Positions 1 through 6,600 of a DNA stretch of 8,024 nt are shown here, piece by piece. Where the stretch lies: positions 1-8,024 of the forward strand of contig JAFSIU010000042.1 in the NCBI GenBank assembly GCA_017439615.1. The letters are read 5' to 3'. The number at the start of each line of letters is the position of its first letter. Within the stretch, counting starts at the first letter, position 1. The notes under the pieces are model-generated. The model saw only the letters and a list, made by a program, of their open reading frames with translations, was not told where the DNA came from and ran no database searches. The DNA comes from Bacillota bacterium (GTDB lineage: Bacteria > Bacillota > Dehalobacteriia > UBA4068). Position numbers and translations under genes: made by a program.

Positions 1-77
1 ATATGTAAATCATATATTGATTTGCGGGCGATATAGCTCAAAAAAACCGCCATGATCAAAAGCCACATAAGAGCCAT
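1..77 (-). CDS. Partial CDS, N-terminal membrane segment; possible membrane-anchored Mur ligase (MurF-like)
   Basis: Only the first 25 codons are in the window; the gene runs off the left edge. The ATG (75-77) shares one base with the TAA stop of the upstream hydrolase (TAATG), and an exact AGGAGG lies 10 nt before it. The peptide starts MALMWLLIMAVFLSYIARK, a hydrophobic helix (about residues 2-17) followed by Arg-Lys and then SIYDLH, so it is very likely a membrane anchor or signal anchor with its body starting right after. From memory of the family, some clostridial Mur-ligase proteins (MurF-like, joining D-Ala-D-Ala to a muramoyl-tripeptide) have such an anchor followed by an 'R-x(4-6)-H-x-x-Q' stretch, and are encoded next to alpha/beta hydrolases. 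That identification is inference from 25 residues. The gene start is well supported; the product is not. Confidence 0.6.
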   Translation of the reverse strand, partial: MALMWLLIMAVFLSYIARKSIYDLH

Positions 78-841
78 TATTTCATATCCTCCTGCAAAAA
101 GCTTTCCACAACCAAACGGAAATAACGGGGATTATCCAAAAAAGAATAATGCCCTGCATTGGGCACAACCACAAGACCGCTGCCCTTGATTTTGCTCTCC
201 ATGATCTGTGCCTGATATATGGGAGTGTCCATATCGTTTTCGCCATATATCAAAAGCGCAGGTGCAGTGATTTTGGGCATCAAAAAGCAAAGATCCTCAT
301 TGACGACCTTGACAAAGATCGCACGCATCACACCATCGGTATTGTTGTAATCCGACGATGCAGTATTCTTGCGCCAATAGCCAAGTGCACGCTCCTTGTA
401 ATTACGCAAAACAGGCAAAGACATTATATGCTTTGCCGCTTTGTAGCTATAAACACGGACATAATATTTCCAGCTGCGTTTGGGACGAACACCGTCAGCA
501 TCCACAAGCAGAAGCTTTTTGCCTATGCCGCGGGATGCAAGATAAAGTGTTACTCTGCCACCGAAGGAATGTCCGAGAATGATCGGATTTTCTATCCCCT
601 GCTGAATGATGAAGTCTTCGACCATATCAGCATAATCGGAAACACCCCAGACATCTTTGGGAGCGGGGCTTTTGCCAAAGCCGCAGAAATCCAGCGAATA
701 TACTGCAAAATGCTGTGCAAGCCAAGGAATGATGGACGCAAAGGACGAGCTGTCCACTCCCCAGCCATGCAGTAAAAGCAAGGGCTGCCCCTCGCCGTGT
801 TTTTCATAATATATTTCCTGATTTTTGATTGTTGTTATCAT
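77..841 (-). CDS. Alpha/beta-fold hydrolase
   Basis: A 254-residue protein of the usual length for a single-domain alpha/beta hydrolase. It shows the oxyanion-hole HG pair (H25-G26 in LLLLHGWG), a DxxGFGxS strand-turn (residues 51-58), the nucleophile elbow GHSFGG (90-95, Ser92), an acid loop GENDMDTP (Asp203 in the GxxD position) and the catalytic His in NAGH (His231). Residues about 117-180 form a helical cap. The triad Ser92-Asp203-His231 is complete, so the enzyme should be active as an esterase, lipase-like or C-C hydrolase; the substrate cannot be told. There is no signal peptide, so it is cytoplasmic. The start has AAGAGG (849-854) 7 nt upstream. It overlaps the next gene by one base and is the first gene of its transcript. 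If the downstream gene is a Mur ligase, a role in envelope metabolism is possible. Confidence 0.93.
   Translation of the reverse strand: MITTIKNQEIYYEKHGEGQPLLLLHGWGVDSSSFASIIPWLAQHFAVYSLDFCGFGKSPAPKDVWGVSDYADMVEDFIIQQGIENPIILGHSFGGRVTLYLASRGIGKKLLLVDADGVRPKRSWKYYVRVYSYKAAKHIMSLPVLRNYKERALGYWRKNTASSDYNNTDGVMRAIFVKVVNEDLCFLMPKITAPALLIYGENDMDTPIYQAQIMESKIKGSGLVVVPNAGHYSFLDNPRYFRLVVESFLQEDMK
88..93 (-). promoter_or_regulatory. Ribosome binding site of the truncated downstream gene, inside the hydrolase coding region
   Basis: The minus strand reads AGGAGG here, a perfect Shine-Dalgarno core, 10 nt before the ATG at 77-75. It is embedded in the last codons of the hydrolase (Gln-Glu-Asp-Met-Lys-stop). 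With the one-base TAATG overlap this indicates that the two genes are co-transcribed and translationally coupled. It also fixes the start of the otherwise truncated gene. Confidence 0.8.
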
Positions 842-874
842 AACAGAGCCTCTTCAAAACTGTCTTAGTTTGAT

Positions 875-903
875 ATTATATACATCACATAAAATATATG
901 CAA
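875..903 (-). promoter_or_regulatory. Putative sigma-A-type promoter for the hydrolase operon
   Basis: On the minus strand a perfect TATAAT (-10, complement of 875-880) lies 17 bp after TTGCAT (-35, complement of 898-903, three of six consensus positions). Transcription would start near 868, giving a leader of about 27 nt that holds the AAGAGG ribosome binding site. The weak -35 lowers certainty, but no competing candidate with as good a -10 was seen in this strand. Confidence 0.5.
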
Positions 904-1052
904 GAAATTTTTACAAATTGAATTTACATTTTAATGAAGGGAAAAGCTAATTTCTTCTATAATATAACAGTAGTTAAAATATAATTCAAGCAAAAGAAAC
1001 TTTTTCCTGCAAAAAGATTTGTGGAAATTTATCAAAATTTTGTGTAAAACAA

Positions 1053-1081
1053 TTGCATTCAAACACAATATGTGGTATTGT
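1053..1081 (+). promoter_or_regulatory. Putative extended -10 promoter for the small membrane-protein gene
   Basis: TTGCAT (1053-1058) is separated by 17 bp from TATTGT (1076-1081), and a TG dinucleotide one base before the -10 (1073-1074) makes an extended -10 element. The predicted start near 1088 gives a leader of about 50 nt. The -10 forms the right arm of a dyad, ACAATA (1065-1070) / TATTGT (1076-1081), so a bound repressor would hide it. Both elements are imperfect matches. Confidence 0.4.
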
Positions 1082-1137
1082 TAATGTAATAAATACTCGA
1101 TTTTTTCAACAGATGGTGAATATAGAACGAGGGGTCG

Positions 1138-1698
1138 ATGCAAATGTTTGAAAACCTGAACGAAGCAACACAAAAAGAGATAGTACGCATGACAGGGCTT
1201 ATTACCACCCGTCTCGGATATGATGCAGCAAACAATGTCATTCCTGATATCATTAAGGAAAAATGCCCTGATTGCTGCTCTTTGGAGAAGTTTTCCGAAA
1301 ATATGAATATCTATATCGCTGAAAATGTAGAAAGCTATATGGCAAGAGGTTTGGAAGAAAATGATGCTCTCATTGCCACACAGCAAAAACTCAGCGGTGA
1401 AGGCTTTGCAAAATCATTGAATGAATTTTATTTAAAATACGGAGGTGGCAAGGAAATGCAAAAACCCAATATTTCCCGCAATGCAGGCAATGCTCCTGCA
1501 AGACGTGCACCGCAAAAAATGGTGCTCAATGTTATCCCCATGCTTTATCTCGCTTTTCTGCTCATTGGCTTAGGCTTCGGTCTGATGGTCGGCAAAATCG
1601 TCGGTATGGTTGCCATCGGTCTTTTGAGCGGTGCTATCATCGGTTTGGGACTCGGTCTCGTTACTCATGCTGTTGTGATGCTCGAAGAAAAGAAATAA
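1138..1698 (+). CDS. Small two-helix membrane protein with glycine-zipper hairpin, function unknown
   Basis: I do not recognise this 186-residue protein. Residues 1-105 are soluble and mostly helical, with a CPDCC cluster (43-47) and a run EENDALIATQQKL resembling the helical prefix domains found ahead of some small Gram-positive membrane proteins (weak resemblance). Residues 106-127 form a basic Asn/Ala/Arg/Pro linker. Residues 128-151 and 154-181 are hydrophobic helices with a short turn containing Lys153, and the protein ends Glu-Glu-Lys-Lys. Glycines fall at 144, 148, 152, 156 and again at 161, 165, 169, 173, two GxxxGxxxGxxxG series, which favours tight helix packing or oligomers. There is no signal peptide, so the N-terminal half is probably cytoplasmic. 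The start has GAGG 5 nt upstream; a second ATG at 1144 (11 nt from GAGG) is possible. The gene stands alone, divergent from the hydrolase and followed by a strong terminator. Confidence 0.85.
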   Translation: MQMFENLNEATQKEIVRMTGLITTRLGYDAANNVIPDIIKEKCPDCCSLEKFSENMNIYIAENVESYMARGLEENDALIATQQKLSGEGFAKSLNEFYLKYGGGKEMQKPNISRNAGNAPARRAPQKMVLNVIPMLYLAFLLIGLGFGLMVGKIVGMVAIGLLSGAIIGLGLGLVTHAVVMLEEKK

Positions 1699-1719
1699 TT
1701 TGATCTGACATAAATAAAA

Positions 1720-1745
1720 GCAGGTACTGCAGGTACCTGCTTTTT
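1720..1745 (+). terminator. Intrinsic terminator of the small membrane-protein gene
   Basis: GCAGGTAC (1720-1727), a 5-nt loop, and GTACCTGC (1733-1740) make a perfect 8-bp stem followed by five T residues, 22 nt after the stop codon. Four A residues before the stem pair with the T tract and would also allow some termination of transcripts coming from the right. Confidence 0.92.
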
Positions 1746-1764
1746 ATATTCTCTTTTGGAAAAC

Positions 1765-1805
1765 AGAGTTCCTTGCAAGCAAGATGAGACACAGGAATTC
1801 TCATC
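1765..1805. other. Possible alternative stem-loops between two terminators
   Basis: GATGAGA (1783-1789) and TCTCATC (1799-1805) form a 7-bp inverted repeat with a 9-nt loop. A competing pairing joins AGAGTTCC (1765-1772) with GGAATTCT (1794-1801), 8 pairs with one G-U. The two cannot form together. No T tract follows and no promoter was seen, so this may be chance or a remnant; it is listed because nothing else explains the 100 bases between the two terminators. Confidence 0.2.
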
Positions 1806-1841
1806 AAATTGCTTTATAAAAATATGAAATCTCAACCTATG

Positions 1842-1877
1842 TTAAAATCAGGCAGAATCCAAAGATTCTGCCTGATT
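1842..1877 (-). terminator. Intrinsic terminator of the 521-residue SLH protein gene
   Basis: A perfect 14-bp stem: arms 1864-1877 and 1846-1859 around a 4-base loop (1860-1863). Read on the minus strand it begins 7 nt after the stop codon and runs into TTTT whose bases come partly from the stem. It faces the plus-strand terminator at 1720-1745, closing the two convergent genes. Read in the plus direction it is followed by GCTTTTC, so it could act both ways, but placement right behind the minus-strand stop shows its main job. Confidence 0.9.
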
Positions 1878-1884
1878 GCTTTTC

Positions 1885-3450
1885 TTAATAGCTGACTATC
1901 CAACGATAGCCGTTGCTACGCCAATACCAAAGTTTGTAAGGATCGGGGCTGGGCTGTTTCTCATAAGTGCCGTCTTCTTCGGGATACTGATAGTTGTAGA
2001 AAATAGCATCCCATTCATATTCCCAGTGACCTTCACCGGTAATCTGGTTTACCTGATATAGCTGGTTATAAATATCATTGCCGAGGCTGTCTTTGAAGGA
2101 ATAATGCTCGTTGTCATAGGCAAATTTCTTATTCTTAGCAACAGTGCTGTTGCCATTCATCAAACCAAGGTCGGGAGCAACGCCCTGACCTGCACCGAGC
2201 ACACCATATTCACCCTTTTTCAGTACGATTTGAGTGCCGTCCTTCTTGACAAAGATATCACCTTCGCGGGCGGGACGATTGCTTCTGGTTTCACCTTCAT
2301 AGATAGTAATAGCATCCTCATAGGTTTCTACCTTATCATTATCTCCGCCGACAGCATTTGCTCTGGTAGAAGGATCCAGTAAACGGTTGATAACAGCAGG
2401 TGCCTGCTCACGTGTCAAAGCATTGTTGGGCTTGAAGGTACCCTTTTCATCATAGCCTGTCAGCAAGCCCATAGCAAAGGCCTGACGGACATAAGTCAAA
2501 TAATAGGGAGCGATATTGGTATAATCCGCAATAGCAGAAAGAGGAACAGGATCGGGGATAGTCTCACCCATTGCTTCGACCGCACGGATAAGAATCATTG
2601 TCATTTCTTCGCGGGTGATTTTTCTGTCAAGGTTTTCATAGGCAAATTCATTGGCCTTCAGAATGCCGTTCTGGCGGGCAAGCTCATAAGCATTGGCATA
2701 CCAGGTCTCACCTGCAGGCATTGCGGCCAAAGATTTGGAATAGAGAAAACGGATGACAACAGTGAGGAATTCACTCCTTTTCATCTCTGTGCCAGGAGAG
2801 AATTGGGCTACACCCTGGCTGTCAGGTTCGGAAACACCATTGAACAGACCTGCTTTTACCATATTCATGACAGGAATATGAGACCAACGGCCGGGAGGCA
2901 CATCGCTGAAGCTTTTGAGATTGGGATTGACAGCAGCGCCATAGGTAAAAGGCTCACAGGGAGCAATTCCCTTGTTTTCTTCAACCTTGATACTTTCGAG
3001 ATTATATTGGCTCTTGATATCCGAGATTTTCTGCAGAACAGCTTCTGCAATAGAAAGACCCTTGACAGACTTTTCAGCATTGGCAACAACAGCTGCGACC
3101 TGCGGAGTGGCAGGCTCGCCGCTGGCAACAAGAGCTCTCTCAAGGCGTTCAAGGTCGGCAAGCATTCCCTTCATCATATAGCTATTGAGAGAGCCTTCTG
3201 CTCTCATTTCTGATACAGTTGCAATCGTGCCGTTCAGATATTCAAGAGCAGTGGCAACCGACACGGCAGGCGTGCTTGTAGAGCCGCCGATAATACCGAC
3301 ATAGCCTTCGGTATAGCTGCCTTCGGTGATTACACCATCAGGCAGTATGGTGCCATTGACAATGACTACATCCGCTGCCAAAGAAGGAAGCGAAAGCATT
3401 GAAAGCATCAGTATGGATAAAATAAGAATACGCATCATTTTTCTTTTCAT
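1885..3450 (-). CDS. Secreted SLH-domain surface protein with aromatic-rich C-terminal domain
   Basis: A 521-residue exported protein. Residues 1-26 are a classical signal peptide (MKRKMMR, hydrophobic core, cleavage near LPSLAA). Residues 27-62 are Gly/Thr-rich, and 63-157 are helical and possibly coiled-coil. Three SLH repeats follow: about 180-240 (FSDVPPGRWS, motif MKRSEF), 248-292 (TWYANAYELARQNGIL, motif ITREEM) and 305-358 (YLTYVRQAFAMGLLTGY, motif LTREQA). SLH repeats bind pyruvylated secondary cell-wall polymer, so the protein should sit on the wall surface. Residues 370-521 are an unassigned C-terminal domain in which 17 of the last 61 residues are Tyr, Trp or Phe, with a GEGHWEYEW motif at 472-480. 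SLH repeats usually lie at a terminus; here they are internal. The chosen ATG gives the basic n-region and has GTGAG 8 nt upstream, a weak ribosome binding site. It has its own promoter and terminator, so it is probably monocistronic. Confidence 0.92.
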   Translation of the reverse strand: MKRKMMRILILSILMLSMLSLPSLAADVVIVNGTILPDGVITEGSYTEGYVGIIGGSTSTPAVSVATALEYLNGTIATVSEMRAEGSLNSYMMKGMLADLERLERALVASGEPATPQVAAVVANAEKSVKGLSIAEAVLQKISDIKSQYNLESIKVEENKGIAPCEPFTYGAAVNPNLKSFSDVPPGRWSHIPVMNMVKAGLFNGVSEPDSQGVAQFSPGTEMKRSEFLTVVIRFLYSKSLAAMPAGETWYANAYELARQNGILKANEFAYENLDRKITREEMTMILIRAVEAMGETIPDPVPLSAIADYTNIAPYYLTYVRQAFAMGLLTGYDEKGTFKPNNALTREQAPAVINRLLDPSTRANAVGGDNDKVETYEDAITIYEGETRSNRPAREGDIFVKKDGTQIVLKKGEYGVLGAGQGVAPDLGLMNGNSTVAKNKKFAYDNEHYSFKDSLGNDIYNQLYQVNQITGEGHWEYEWDAIFYNYQYPEEDGTYEKQPSPDPYKLWYWRSNGYRWIVSY

Positions 3451-3480
3451 CTTTTCGTCTCACTTTCAGTTGATATTCCA

Positions 3481-3506
3481 AAAACCGCATGAATCATGCT
3501 GGTTTT
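3481..3506 (-). promoter_or_regulatory. Stem-loop at the 5' end of the SLH gene transcript / operator-like palindrome
   Basis: The minus strand carries AAAACC-(A bulge)-GCATG-ATT-CATGC-GGTTTT. The core GCATGATTCATGC is a perfect 13-bp palindrome with a single central base. The predicted transcription start (about 3505) falls at the first base of the stem, so the RNA would begin with this hairpin, about 30 nt before the start codon region. It could stabilise the mRNA 5' end; as DNA it could be an operator just downstream of the promoter. A terminator or attenuator role is less likely because the T run is used in the stem. Confidence 0.5.
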
Positions 3507-3511
3507 CAAAC

Positions 3512-3541
3512 ATTATATAGACTATACCACAAATAGTTCAA
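3512..3541 (-). promoter_or_regulatory. Putative sigma-A-type promoter of the SLH protein gene
   Basis: On the minus strand TTGAAC (-35, complement of 3536-3541) and a perfect TATAAT (-10, complement of 3512-3517) are separated by 18 bp. Predicted start is near 3505, leaving a leader of about 55 nt that opens with a stem-loop. It lies between the terminator of the upstream giant gene and the SLH gene, making that gene a separate transcription unit. Confidence 0.65.
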
Positions 3542-3581
3542 GAGTGTAACAGTTTTTTGCATAATATTGTTATTTTCTCTG

Positions 3582-3623
3582 AAAAAACAAAGCAGCCAAT
3601 GGCAGAAAGCCATTGACTGCTTT
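3582..3623 (-). terminator. Intrinsic terminator of the giant surface-protein gene
   Basis: Arms 3609-3623 and 3589-3603 form a 15-bp stem with a 5-base loop, followed on the minus strand by a G and six T residues (complement of 3582-3587). The only imperfect position is a U-G wobble in the minus-strand RNA but an A-C mismatch in the plus-strand RNA, which confirms the reading direction. It begins 19 nt after the TAA stop at 3643-3645. Confidence 0.93.
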
Positions 3624-3642
3624 TTAATCACTTTTTCAGCTG

Positions 3643-6600
3643 TTATTGCTGAGCTTCGGCAGCATCTTCTTCTGCTGCATTCTGTGCATTGAGATAGTCA
3701 AGGTAGTTTGCAAACATCTGCGCTATTTCTGCACGGGTCGCATAGCCGAGAGGATTGAGAGTGCCATCGGCATTGCCGTTGACTATCTTATTTTCATTTG
3801 CCCACTTGATAGCATCAAGTGCCCAGCTGCTGACCTTATCGCTGTCAGGGAAGAAGCTGATATCATGTGTGGAAGCAATGCGTCCGTCATAGCGCCAGAG
3901 CATAGTAGCGAGCTGCTCACGGGTTATATTGTCGGAATGTCCGGTACCATCGGAAACACCGTTTTCCATAGCCCACTTGTGTCCTGCCTCATACCAGACC
4001 GAGCCTGTGCTTGTATCAACACCTGCAAGGCGTGCAAGCATTGTCCAGACCATTGCACGAGTGGTGGTTCCTGTGGGAACAAAGTGTGTTGCGGACATAC
4101 CGTTCATCAAGCCCTTTTCGATTGCTGTGTCGATCGCATGATGATACCAAAAATCAGTATTCACATCAACAAAGTGATCTGCGCTACATTCCTCGCCGCC
4201 ATCACAGGGGACCTCCGGTTCTGCAGGAGTCTCAGGTTTAGGATCTTCCGGCTTGGGATCCGCAGGAGGATTGGAAGGTGTGCTGGGTACAGAAGGTACA
4301 GACGGAACCGAGGGTACGGAGGGTACGGATGGAACCGAAGGTACTGAAGGTATGGAAGGAGTGCTGCCGCCGGAAGTGGTTCCACCTTCACCAACTGAGA
4401 CGCTGACGGGAGTGGTCCAGCCATAGCTGTAATAAACCATTCTCTCGCCATCTATTGTTTCCTCAGCATTGGTGGATTTGGCTGCACTCTTGACATAGAA
4501 GGTATATTTCTTTCCTTCTTCAAGTCCTGTTATGGTATAGCTTGTTGTATTGCTTTGACCTACCGAGATATAGCTGCCGCTTTCATATTTGTAAACCTCA
4601 TAGAACTGAGCACCGGCTGCTGCATTCCAGCTAAGTGTTACAGAATATGCAGCGGTGTCGCTGACTCTCAGATTTGTGATATTGGCAGGATGGATATAAT
4701 ACTCTTGTCTGATCTGTCCGTAATAATTTCCCTTGGCATTGATTTCCACATAAGCTTTGCCTATGCCGGGATCATTTTCAAAGGAATAGATATAAGGACG
4801 CATGGTAACACCATCACTATCGGGAGTTGCATCTGTGGAACCATTCAGCAGGATGCCGAAATAGATTACATAAGGTGTGGGGCGAACGCCTCTGGGCTTA
4901 TGATCATAAATATTTTGGCCATAGCTGCCAGTGCTGAGACGGACATCTGCTTCCGTAATATCCCTGCCGACATAACCACAAACCTCGCAGATATGGTTTT
5001 CATCCCAGTCATGTCCATTGGGCATTACATAGTCACCGATCTCTTCTTCAAGACCGCAATCGCTGCAGGTGTATATTCTGTGTCCGCCGCGAACGCAGGT
5101 GATGCCGCCCGAAATAATAACATTATGGGCAAAACCATCTTCATGACAATGATATGTCTTGTCGCCAAAGAGATTCCAGCCCGCAGTGACCACAGTACCA
5201 TTCTTAATCAGGCGGGTTCCACCGACATCCTCAAAGATACCGGTAAATTTCTGCTGACCGATATTGATGCCGTCGGCACCGAAATCATAATAATAGCCTT
5301 CAACATTTTTGATGCCTGTATGCTTTTCATCATCAATATAATAAGCATAACCATTGCCTTCGCTGATCCAGCCCTGCTTCATAGCATAAGATAAAGTGTA
5401 ATGATCTTCGATGCGCTTATATTCATTGACAAAATAGCCGCCGGCTTCATATTTATCATCACCATTCGCATCCTTGAAGGTATTGGTGAAAGGAATAAGA
5501 CCGAAGATCTCCTGATTTTCAGGCTTGGAAGCAAAGGAATAGAGCGCATTGGCACGCATATAGATCTTATAACCGACAACGCCCTTGGTAACAACATTGA
5601 CGCGGTCAGTTGCATCGAAAATGCCATCCTTGGGAGTAAGCTTGATACCGCTCAAAAGACAAAGCGGATTTGCTGTAGCAGAATCAATTGCCTGTGTCTG
5701 ATCTCTCCATCTGAGCTTCAGTGTCAATGAATTATTTTCCTCATCGAAAACAACACCGTTTTCTTCAAGATAGAAATATTCATTGACGACCTTCAGCTCG
5801 CTGTAATCAACATCGAATCTGGGGTCAAAGGTCAGAACAGGAGAAACTGTTGTCAGAACACTGATACGCTCTGCCAGCTGCAGCAGGAAGTTCCACGCAG
5901 ATGCATCTGCATCATCGGCACCCGGCAGCATATAGATAAGACCGGAAAGCTGATCGGGGAAGGGGATCTGTGTCATATCGATGGCAAAGATATAGGATGT
6001 TATCATATCCTGATCCTTGTCAACTGCCTTGTAGGTTACAAAATCATCCGTTGTGGAATTTGTGACCTCACGGCTCCATGCCAGCTGACGGTCACCTGCT
6101 GTTGCCTTGTCAAAGTCAAAGGTGTTTTCACCCTGTTTGAAGATATTGATGGTAATCTCACCTTTTATCTTCCTGTCTAAAGCGAGAGCTGCAGTAACCT
6201 TGACATTCTTGTAGGTCATATCCTCAGGTGCGGTATATTTGAAGCCTGTGAAGCTGCCTACATTCGGCAAAACAGTGAATGCTATATCATTCTCATTGAT
6301 AGCGACCTTCTTGCCTGTATAAAGAGCTGCAACAGGAAGGTCTATCGAAGAACCATAAACTGCATTCATGGTGCTTCTGGTGAAATAAACGCTGTCGGGA
6401 ACAACAACATTCATCACCTTGTTGCCGATGCTTGCACCCTCCAGCATCAGATGAACTTCAACACTGCCATTGGCAAGGCCTTTGAAAACGCCGTTTGCAT
6501 CGATCTCCGCAACAGAAGGATCGGAAACTGCCCAGGTATAACCATCGGGGAGCTCTGCCACATTGCCTGTTGCACTGACGCCGACAGGAGTGATCTGTAC

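Larger units (their letters stand above)
842..1137. other. Divergent, AT-rich intergenic region
   Basis: Nearly 300 bases with no convincing gene on either strand. It separates the hydrolase operon (leftward) from the small membrane-protein gene (rightward) and contains a promoter candidate for each. The stretch 904-1030 is very AT-rich and holds no clear dyad or coding signal; a plus-strand TATAAT at 958-963 has no acceptable -35. Two small dyads near 1040-1081 overlap the rightward promoter. Confidence 0.6.

Noticed and set aside
149..775. Plus-strand open frame of about 208 codons opposite the hydrolase
   Set aside because: It is fully antisense to a hydrolase with a complete catalytic triad and shows no domain, ribosome binding site or sensible composition.
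958..963. Plus-strand TATAAT as promoter for the small membrane protein
   Set aside because: The 17-bp upstream position reads TGAAGG, with no usable -35 and no extended -10; chance is likely in such AT-rich DNA.
90..1016. 12-base repeat TCCTGCAAAAAG at 90-101 and 1005-1016
   Set aside because: One copy is inside the hydrolase coding end and the other in the intergenic region; flanks do not match, so this is not an insertion footprint.
1018..1027. DnaA-box-like TTTCCACA (minus strand)
   Set aside because: It is an isolated site with mismatches to the consensus, without a cluster or an origin-associated gene.
3481..3506. Leader hairpin as an intrinsic terminator or attenuator
   Set aside because: The T run pairs with the A run in the stem and is followed by GG, leaving no U tract; no leader peptide or competing antiterminator stem was seen.
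4276..4365. CRISPR-like short repeats
   Set aside because: They are 9-nt in-frame units with no spacers and they encode a Ser-x-Pro linker.
4555..5394. Plus-strand open frame of about 279 codons inside the giant gene, and another at 3646-4347
   Set aside because: Both lie antisense to recognised fibronectin, Ig-like and SLH domains; the second reads the SxP repeat as an Arg/Tyr/Gly tract. They are open only because of codon bias on the coding strand.
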